DNA from: Paludibacter sp.
GTDB lineage: Bacteria; Bacteroidota; Bacteroidia; Bacteroidales; Paludibacteraceae
Assembly: GCA_024709185.1 (NCBI GenBank)
Contig: JANJXE010000129.1
Span: 1 to 5,307 of the forward strand
DNA: 5,307 nt
Direction: 5' to 3'
Position 1 is the first letter of the stretch, and each line of letters begins with the position of its first letter. The notes below the pieces were generated by a model. The model saw nothing but the letters and a program-made list of their open reading frames with translations. It searched no databases and was not told the DNA's origin. The position numbers and the translations under genes were made by a program. Shown piece after piece: positions 1 through 5,307 of this stretch.

Positions 1-3000
1 AAGTTATATGCAGCTGTACCTTCCGTTAAATCAGTTTCTGATTGAGTGACATTGTCTTTCAAAATTACTTTAACATCCTCCGGAATGTAGGTTAGCTCAT
101 TGGCTCTTATTGTAAATGCTGTTGCATTACCCGGAATAAAACCAAGCTGTACAGGAGTATCCAATTGTAATGCATTCATTCCATTGATGACTAATTTTTC
201 GGCTCCTACAATACTGTACAATTGAGTAACTGTACTTGCAACCGGATACTTTGGCGAGTCGTAAGCATCATAAGCATCGGATGCTGCTGCATCGAAATAA
301 ATCAACGTTTCATCGGTGGTTGTACCGTTGAACACTTCTAAACGTACCCGTTGACGATTGGGAGTGTTTGCAGTGAGCGCTTTTAGGGGATTAGTAGTCT
401 CGTGTGATTTTGCTAAATCACTATTTAAAATAAGATTCCCGGCTGCAACAGCTTTCACCCAAAATGCCTGCATTGGTGGTATAATATTGGTTGTTCCAAT
501 AGGTGAAGCTTCGCCGGTACTTGCGTTAATGGTTTTGAACGACCAGGCGGCATCACCACCACTATTCACCGAGCCTGAATTTGTACGATACCAGATTGTT
601 GGTTCAATTTGCGATGCTTTGCTATCGACATACGCTTTTGTCCATTTTAAATGACTGGGATGCGGATTTCCAATCAAATTAAATCCATTGCCCGATTTGC
701 TTAAAGGAATAGTTATATCGCCAGTATTCATACTTCCCGAGAAAGATACAGACGCACCTGCAGCATCTGGCAAGACAATGTAACCTTTGCCGGCTATCAT
801 TGTATGGCCGGGATTATACCCTTTCCAATAAGCCGTAGAACCTGTCACCGTTAAATCTGCATTATTTCCGGCTTCCACATATTCATAATAACGTGCTATG
901 TTGGTAGCTGACGAAACTGTACTTTGTACAGGCGAAGAAATGTACCAATTGCGTGTAGTGCCAAGATATTGATTAGCATTCAGTGTGGTAACATTCGAAG
1001 TTCCGTTGTCAATGTAAGTACCTGTTCCATCGGTTGCATTGCTGTTGATTGTTAAGACCGGGGTATTTAAGGTGCTTGTGTTCGTTACCATACCTCCGGC
1101 AGCTATCGTCAAACTATTGATTGTGGTTGTTTGATTGATAGTTAGCAAGGCATCGTTGCGAACTTCCACATCGCTTACAGGAGTTAATGTTAAGGCTGAT
1201 ATATTGGTAAAAGATGAAACGGGAATAATATTGGCTGTGGCGCTTGGAGTTACCGAAGCTGATGCAACGCTTGCACTTCCAGTTCCTCTGATATTAGTAG
1301 CAGTTACAGTAAATGAATAGGAGGTTTCGTTGGTAAGTCCACTAACTGTAAGCGGACTTGCAGCTCCAGTGGCAGTAATGCCGCCCGGCGACGAAGTGAC
1401 AGTATAAGAGGTGATATCAGCACCACCATCGCTTGCAGGAGCAGAAAATGCAACCGAAGCTTTCGCATTACCCGCAGTGGAAACTACCGCTGTTGGAGCA
1501 CCCGGAAGCGATGGATAGTATTTTGCCGCTTCGTTTAATGCATTTGGAGAAGATATCCAACCACGAGGCATGGACGTACTGCTTAAGGGATTGGTTTTTG
1601 AAGTTGCTGCATAAATCAGTGAAATGTAATCATTAAGCGCAGGAGTGTAAAATGCCGTGACAGTTAGCGAAGCACCTGTTACATCTATCTCAGTACATTT
1701 AATCCGATCATAATTTGTCCCCTCACCTGTTGTTCCCTTTATTTGCATCAACACATTTCCGTTTAAAGGGAATTTTGTGCCTGTTGCTGGTGGCGTCAAA
1801 TTGATAATACCATAACCACTCGTACCATTTGAATAATCGCCCGGCGAGAGCGTACTACCGGCCGCAGTTACCAATGTATTGGCAGCAAATGTACAGGATC
1901 CATTGATGGTTGCACCGTTGTTGTTGTTTACAATAACGTTACTTGTGGCTGCAGTTGTACCCGCAGCAACACCATAATTAAAGTTCATTACCCCACCTGA
2001 GTTGTTATTGAGTGTTGGGAATGAACCTGGAGTTGCGCCACTGTAAATATTTCCTTTGGTAATGGTAATGGTGCCGGTATTTGTAAATACAGGATTGTAA
2101 GTTGATGCCGGTAAATTAATCGCACTCCCATTAGTCGAAATATTTAGCGTTCCACTATTTGTAAATACATTTGGAAGATTACTGTTCGCCATATTTAATC
2201 CGTAAGTACTTGTCGACGTATTATTTTCAATATTCAAAATTCCGGTATTATTTAAAGTGCCGTAGCCGGTTGAACCACCCATAACAGTAGGTGCATCAAA
2301 GCCAACCATATTAAAAGTTCCATTATTTGTAAAAGTTGCGGTTACTGCGGATGTTCCTTGCCAAATTTGTAATGCACGTCCATTGGCACTTGAACCCTTA
2401 TATACATTTATTGTCCCATTGTTAGTGGCAGATGAACTATTGCTCATATAGATACCATTCCCGTAAACTGGACCAGAACTAGTATAATCAACATATAAGT
2501 TTAAGGTTGTTCCATTGTCAATCGTAAGACTACAGCCTGCATTTGTGAGATTAAAAATTGAGTATGCAGCTCCGGTAGTGGAATTTCCAATAGTGAACCC
2601 ACTCCCTGAAATAGTGGCAGATGCACTGGGGGCAGCATTAAAAAGGTGTTTGCCAGTTACAGATGATATGTTATTTGTTCCATTAAATGTAAAAATATTA
2701 CCTGTGCCAGCATAGTTAACGACAAAATTTGGTGTGTTTTGATTTGAATTAGTTAAAGTAAGTGTACCATTGTTGGTAAATGTGTTGTTACCCGCCAAAA
2801 CCAAGGCTTGGGCAGTTTCAGCTATTGGCGAAATAGTTAACGTACCATTGTTTACCAAACTTGCTCCTGCAGCCATCGTTAACCGGCGAACACTGACGAT
2901 TGTCTCAGCTGCTATGGTTACCGAGGTTGAAGCATTAATATTGGCAATGTCAGCAGAAGTTGGTACTATGCCCCCTTCCCAGTTTGAGGCAGTAGCCCAA

Positions 3001-3113
3001 TCGCTGCTAGTGGTACCGGTAAAATTTCTGGTTGCAGCTTGTAATGAATTACAAATAGACATGCTCACTAACAACGATACTGTTTTAAGAGAGTATAAAA
3101 TAAAATGTTTCAT
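1..3113 (-). CDS. Large secreted surface protein with beta-solenoid-like repeats and an FN3 domain, probable T9SS cargo (3' end off the window)
   Basis: The frame is open for 1037 codons from ATG 3111-3113 to the left edge; no stop is visible, so the C-terminus is missing. This ATG is chosen because it gives a complete signal peptide, about residues 1-26 (basic start MKHF, hydrophobic core, cut near SLQA/ATR); the in-frame Met18 would destroy it. Residues 39-58 (WATASNW..G.VPTSADIA) are a common opening of Bacteroidota surface proteins. Residues about 78-440 carry NNGTLTI-like repeats every 24-32 residues, predicted to form a beta-solenoid. An autotransporter-passenger-like stretch follows (SPGD at 423, NYDRI near 468). 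A fibronectin type III domain spans about 538-624. A second short repeat module lies near 665-695. The C-terminal part has WYISSP (723), NLIGNPHPSHLKW (812-824) and PPMQAFWVKA (879-888), typical of T9SS-exported proteins. No catalytic motif was seen. Adhesion or a structural surface role is inferred; the exact function is unknown. Confidence 0.9.
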   Translation of the reverse strand, partial: MKHFILYSLKTVSLLVSMSICNSLQAATRNFTGTTSSDWATASNWEGGIVPTSADIANINASTSVTIAAETIVSVRRLTMAAGASLVNNGTLTISPIAETAQALVLAGNNTFTNNGTLTLTNSNQNTPNFVVNYAGTGNIFTFNGTNNISSVTGKHLFNAAPSASATISGSGFTIGNSTTGAAYSIFNLTNAGCSLTIDNGTTLNLYVDYTSSGPVYGNGIYMSNSSSATNNGTINVYKGSSANGRALQIWQGTSAVTATFTNNGTFNMVGFDAPTVMGGSTGYGTLNNTGILNIENNTSTSTYGLNMANSNLPNVFTNSGTLNISTNGSAINLPASTYNPVFTNTGTITITKGNIYSGATPGSFPTLNNNSGGVMNFNYGVAAGTTAATSNVIVNNNNGATINGSCTFAANTLVTAAGSTLSPGDYSNGTSGYGIINLTPPATGTKFPLNGNVLMQIKGTTGEGTNYDRIKCTEIDVTGASLTVTAFYTPALNDYISLIYAATSKTNPLSSTSMPRGWISSPNALNEAAKYYPSLPGAPTAVVSTAGNAKASVAFSAPASDGGADITSYTVTSSPGGITATGAASPLTVSGLTNETSYSFTVTATNIRGTGSASVASASVTPSATANIIPVSSFTNISALTLTPVSDVEVRNDALLTINQTTTINSLTIAAGGMVTNTSTLNTPVLTINSNATDGTGTYIDNGTSNVTTLNANQYLGTTRNWYISSPVQSTVSSATNIARYYEYVEAGNNADLTVTGSTAYWKGYNPGHTMIAGKGYIVLPDAAGASVSFSGSMNTGDITIPLSKSGNGFNLIGNPHPSHLKWTKAYVDSKASQIEPTIWYRTNSGSVNSGGDAAWSFKTINASTGEASPIGTTNIIPPMQAFWVKAVAAGNLILNSDLAKSHETTNPLKALTANTPNRQRVRLEVFNGTTTDETLIYFDAAASDAYDAYDSPKYPVASTVTQLYSIVGAEKLVINGMNALQLDTPVQLGFIPGNATAFTIRANELTYIPEDVKVILKDNVTQSETDLTEGTAAYN
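1242..1502 (-). other. Fibronectin type III domain within the surface protein
   Basis: Residues about 538-624 start GAPTAVVSTAGNAK and run through SDGGADITSYTV, LTVSGLTNETSYSFTVTA and ATNIRGTGSAS to SVTPSA. The GAPT start, the ITSYTV strand, the GLTNETSYSFTVTATN core and the terminal VTPS are the standard FN3 landmarks of bacterial extracellular proteins. It separates the long repeat region from the C-terminal part and probably acts as a spacer or binding module. Confidence 0.88.
1900..2882 (-). repeat. Coding repeats of the NNGTLTI type (beta-solenoid-like coils)
   Basis: The encoded motif [TV]NNGT[LIF][TN][ILVM] recurs with Asn near residues 88, 114, 231, 263, 288 (NNTGILNI), 319 (NSGTLNI) and 345 (NTGTITI), with looser copies near 200 and 369. 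The usual step is 24-32 residues, about one coil of a parallel beta-helix. At DNA level a 17-nt unit, plus-strand consensus gt(t/a/g)cc(a/g)(t/c)tatttgtaaa, occurs at 2071, 2149, 2317, 2677 and 2764, always in the same reading frame. The copies at 2149 and 2317 differ at one base. The in-frame spacing and divergence suggest old internal duplication kept by protein structure. The solenoid fold itself is inferred. Confidence 0.75.
3036..3113 (-). other. Signal peptide of the surface protein
   Basis: Residues 1-26 begin MKHFILYSLK and continue into a hydrophobic stretch (TVSLLVSMSI), ending NSLQA before ATRNF. This fits Sec export with signal peptidase I cleavage after Ala26. Cys21 is not in a convincing lipobox (the preceding residues are VSMSI), so a lipoprotein is less likely. 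The cut site is a prediction by eye. Confidence 0.8.
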
Positions 3114-3174
3114 GATTTTGTAATTGAAATTTAAAGTGAATTTTAATATCAACTGAATAGTAATTTGATGTCTG

Positions 3175-3182
3175 CAAAGGTA
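3175..3182 (-). promoter_or_regulatory. Candidate Bacteroidota -7 promoter box for the surface-protein gene
   Basis: The minus strand reads TACCTTTG, an exact match to the Bacteroidota -7 consensus TAnnTTTG recognised by the phylum's primary sigma factor. It lies 61 bases upstream of the ATG; transcription would start near 3168 and give a leader of about 55 nt. No TTTG/TTG -33 box is seen at the expected 19-21 bp spacing (the sequence there is around AAAATCC). A weak or activator-dependent promoter is therefore inferred. Confidence 0.5.
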
Positions 3183-3211
3183 TACTTCACAAATTAATGC
3201 AGGGATTTTAT

Positions 3212-3243
3212 ATGTAACGATTATTGCAAAAAATGTAACAATT
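3212..3243 (-). promoter_or_regulatory. Paired 11-bp direct repeats, candidate activator site
   Basis: Plus-strand atgtaacgatt (3212-3222) and atgtaacaatt (3233-3243) agree at 10 of 11 bases and start 21 bp apart, two helical turns, so they face the same side of DNA. They lie about 30 and 51 bp upstream of the -7 box, near -49 and -70 from the inferred start. AraC-family DNA-binding domains typically bind direct repeats of about this spacing. The neighbouring HTCS, with its AraC domain, is the obvious candidate binder; this is inference. Confidence 0.4.
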
Positions 3244-3253
3244 GTAATTGTTA
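3236..3253. repeat. AT-rich dyad overlapping the distal direct repeat
   Basis: The sequence taacaatt-gt-aattgtta is a perfect inverted repeat with 8-bp arms around two bases. It overlaps the distal copy of the direct repeat and abuts the terminator U-tract. It could be a binding site for a dimeric regulator, or chance symmetry in AT-rich DNA. Confidence 0.3.
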
Positions 3254-3295
3254 AATAAAAAACAGAATTTAGTGTCTCAGGACACTAAATTCTGT
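3253..3295 (-). terminator. Rho-independent terminator of the HTCS gene
   Basis: A perfect 15-bp inverted repeat has arms acagaatttagtgtc (3262-3276) and gacactaaattctgt (3281-3295) with a 4-base loop. Read on the minus strand, the hairpin begins 37 bases after the HTCS stop codon and is followed by TTTTTATTT, a good U-tract. The plus-strand side has only AATTT, so termination is directed at leftward transcription. It separates the HTCS transcript from the surface-protein gene. Confidence 0.9.
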
Positions 3296-3332
3296 AATTT
3301 AAATGACAGTCAAAAAAAACGAGATGATTTTT

Positions 3333-5307
3333 TTAGAGTTTAAATCTTTTACGGTTTCTGATTATATCCGAAGGATTTTCATCGAACATTTTCTGAAATG
3401 TTTGTGTAAAATTGTATAAACTGGAGAGTCCGACTTCATACATTGTCTCCGAAATATTCATATCTGTAGTTTTCAACAAATGATAGGCATGTTCAAATCG
3501 AATCTTTTTGATATATTCCGAAGTAGTTAGTCCAAGAATTGACATCATCTTACGATGAAGCTGCATACGATTAGTACCCAGCTTTTTACAAACATACTCG
3601 ATATTAAAGTCGGGATTAATCATCTCGTCCTTAATTATCTTTGTTAATTCGTAAACAAACTTTTGCTCTCTTTCACTTAGTTCCGGATTTACTTTAGTAT
3701 CCTGTTCCTTATCTTTAACCTGTTGTGACAAGCGAATCAAATTTGCAATTTTCAATTTCAATACTTCAGGATTAAATGGCTTAACCAGGTAGTCTTCAGC
3801 ACCGGTATGCAAACCTTCCATCACTTCTTCTTCCGACGATCGGGCTGAAATAAGTATGACCGGTATATGGCTGGTACGAATATCACTTTTTAGCGTCTGC
3901 GTTAATTGTATCCCGTCCATGCCCTCTACCATAATATCTGAAAGAATAATATCGGGAGTATGTATAAGAGCCAGTTCAAGTCCTTTCGAGCCGTTGGTGG
4001 TATGGTATATTCGGTATTGATTATTCAGACTGTTAATCATATAATCAGCCATATCCTGGTTATCTTCAATAATTAAAATAATTGGGGCATCATTGGGGCT
4101 TAGTTCATTCTGCATTTTCATTTCATGCTCTCTGATGAGGGAACTGAACATTTGTACCGGTCGTTCAGATAAATTTGTATCGAATTCGTCTTCACTAAAT
4201 GCGTCTTTCACAACAGGAAACTGGACTATGAATGTACTTCCCTTACCTATTTCACTTTCAACATAAATGGAGCCATGATGGATTTCGGCCAACTGCCTGG
4301 CAAGAGACAAACCGATGCCTGTACCACCTTTGGTATTCACTACCTGATAATACCGGGAGAAGATATTGGATAGATTTTCAGTTGCTATACCACATCCGGT
4401 ATCCTCAATAATTATTTGAGCATTACTGTCATTTTGTTCCAAAAACACGAATATTGATCCATCTTTTGGTGTAAATTTGAACGCATTCGCAATAATATTC
4501 ATGATAATTTTTGAAACTTTCTCCTCATCATACCAACTATTATATAAATCCTGCCCGCAAATATACTGATAGTTAATTCCTTTAATTTTAGCCTGTTCAG
4601 AGAAAAGGTTGAATGTATTTTCGATAGTCATCCGAAGATTACCTTCCGTAACCCGTAAGGGATAATTCATGGTTACTGCTTTTCGGAAATCCAGGAATTG
4701 ATTCACCAGCCTGGTTAAAACATCGGTATTACGGGCGATGGTTTGAATATGTTTTTGTATCTGATTGTCCTTTATTTTGAGTTGCAACAATTCATACAGC
4801 GGAGCAACAATAAGTGCTAAGGGAGTACGTATCTCGTGGGTAATATTCGTGTGAAACCTGAGCTTTGCCTCCGTTATTTCACGGTCTGAATCATGCTTCA
4901 TCTGTTCTCTTTCGAGTTGTAATTTAAGTTCCCGTTTTCCGGTATAATACCTGTAGATAAGGATAACGATGAAGATGACAACCAGTGCATACAGCAAATA
5001 GGCCCACCAACTCAGCCAGGGAGCGGGCTTAACCCGAATATTCAGCACAAGCGATTTTTTCGTCCATACCCCATCGTTGTTAGCCCCTTTAATTTCGAGA
5101 ATATAATTTCCCGATGGTAAATTATTATAACTGATAATCCGGTTGCGTGTTTCAATCCAGTCTTTGTCAATTACTGATAGTTTATAGGCTATCTTATTTT
5201 TAAAGGGATTCGAATAATGGATCGGTGCTACCTCCAGTTGAAAATTATTCTCATTGTGCCTCAAGGTTAAATGCGTGGTCTCCAGCAACGATCGTGTAAG
5301 AATAATA
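3333..5307 (-). CDS. Hybrid two-component system regulator (HTCS), C-terminal half; 5' end off the window
   Basis: 657 codons are visible before TAA 3333-3335, and the frame is open to the right edge. TTG 5286-5288 is a possible start codon but lies inside the sensor domain, so it is not used as one. Numbering that codon as residue 1: Y_Y_Y domain end about 29-88 (periplasmic), one membrane helix about 91-115, a short coiled segment 117-145, HisKA with phospho-acceptor His151 (THEIRTPL), HATPase with N box Asn264/Asn268, G1 EDTGCGI (295-301) and G2 GGTGIGL (321-327). The receiver covers about 403-518 with Glu408/Asp409, phospho-acceptor Asp451, Ser481 and Lys503. The AraC-type domain with two helix-turn-helix units covers about 556-651. 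All phosphorelay residues are intact. Family members usually carry two N-terminal beta-propellers (Reg_prop), sense oligosaccharides in the periplasm and activate nearby utilisation genes. The ligand here is unknown because the sensor is outside the window. Confidence 0.96.
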   Translation of the reverse strand, partial: IILTRSLLETTHLTLRHNENNFQLEVAPIHYSNPFKNKIAYKLSVIDKDWIETRNRIISYNNLPSGNYILEIKGANNDGVWTKKSLVLNIRVKPAPWLSWWAYLLYALVVIFIVILIYRYYTGKRELKLQLEREQMKHDSDREITEAKLRFHTNITHEIRTPLALIVAPLYELLQLKIKDNQIQKHIQTIARNTDVLTRLVNQFLDFRKAVTMNYPLRVTEGNLRMTIENTFNLFSEQAKIKGINYQYICGQDLYNSWYDEEKVSKIIMNIIANAFKFTPKDGSIFVFLEQNDSNAQIIIEDTGCGIATENLSNIFSRYYQVVNTKGGTGIGLSLARQLAEIHHGSIYVESEIGKGSTFIVQFPVVKDAFSEDEFDTNLSERPVQMFSSLIREHEMKMQNELSPNDAPIILIIEDNQDMADYMINSLNNQYRIYHTTNGSKGLELALIHTPDIILSDIMVEGMDGIQLTQTLKSDIRTSHIPVILISARSSEEEVMEGLHTGAEDYLVKPFNPEVLKLKIANLIRLSQQVKDKEQDTKVNPELSEREQKFVYELTKIIKDEMINPDFNIEYVCKKLGTNRMQLHRKMMSILGLTTSEYIKKIRFEHAYHLLKTTDMNISETMYEVGLSSLYNFTQTFQKMFDENPSDIIRNRKRFKL

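Larger units (their letters stand above)
3114..3332. other. Intergenic region between the regulator and the surface-protein gene
   Basis: This is 219 bp of AT-rich, non-coding DNA between two minus-strand genes. From right to left it holds the end of the HTCS transcript, a strong terminator hairpin, an AT dyad, an 11-bp direct repeat pair, a TAnnTTTG box and a leader of about 55 nt. The bases just before ATG 3113 (minus strand ...CAATTACAAAATC) contain no Shine-Dalgarno sequence, as is usual in Bacteroidota, where AT-rich leaders are enough. Confidence 0.8.

Noticed and set aside
267..281. Short tandem repeat agcatcataagcatc encoding DAYDAYD
   Set aside because: It is only a two-unit duplication within the coding frame and too short to support a functional claim.
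358..654. Plus-strand reading frame of 98 codons
   Set aside because: It lies entirely opposite the well-supported C-terminal part of the surface protein (NLIGNPHPS and PMQAFWVKA region) and shows no family features or promoter.
1135..2715. Three short plus-strand reading frames (1135-1320, 1433-1636, 2515-2715)
   Set aside because: All are antisense shadows of the continuous minus-strand gene, without domains or regulatory signals.
2770..3123. Plus-strand reading frame of 117 codons opposite the start of the surface-protein gene
   Set aside because: It is antisense to the signal peptide and first repeats, has no recognisable domain, and its composition is that expected of the complement of an N/T/G-rich repeat gene.
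3262..3295. The perfect hairpin as a recombination or insertion-sequence end
   Set aside because: There is no transposase, target-site duplication or second copy. The position just after a stop codon and the following U-tract are explained by transcription termination.
5286..5288. TTG as the start codon of the HTCS gene
   Set aside because: The frame continues to the window edge with sequence (ILTRSL) fitting the linker before the Y_Y_Y domain, and family members have a long N-terminal sensor. The gene is simply cut by the window.

Overview
The window comes from a member of the Bacteroidota, probably Bacteroidales-like. The evidence is a hybrid two-component system (HTCS) regulator of the type almost confined to that phylum, a large exported surface protein built like type IX secretion (T9SS) cargo, a Bacteroides-type -7 promoter box (TAnnTTTG), AT-rich intergenic DNA and no Shine-Dalgarno sequence. 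The genus cannot be fixed from this sequence.

All coding capacity is on the minus strand, so the region reads right to left. From the right edge to 3333 lies the C-terminal half of an HTCS protein. It holds the end of the periplasmic Y_Y_Y domain, one transmembrane helix, a histidine kinase, a receiver and an AraC-type DNA-binding domain. Its N-terminal sensor part lies beyond the right edge. A 219-bp gap follows (3114-3332). It carries a perfect 15-bp stem terminator for the HTCS gene, two near-identical 11-bp direct repeats 21 bp apart, an overlapping dyad, and a -7 promoter box without a recognisable -33 box. From 3113 to the left edge runs one uninterrupted reading frame of 1037 codons. 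It encodes a secreted, Asn/Thr/Gly-rich repeat protein with a signal peptide, beta-solenoid-like repeats, a fibronectin type III domain and a Bacteroidota-type C-terminal region. Its end, where a T9SS sorting domain would be expected, is outside the window.

Inference: the HTCS senses a ligand, probably a glycan fragment, in the periplasm and may activate the adjacent surface-protein gene by binding the direct repeats upstream of its promoter. The terminator means the two genes are probably separate transcripts. The regulatory link is suggested by position and promoter layout only. No RNA genes, mobile elements, CRISPR arrays or plus-strand genes are supported.
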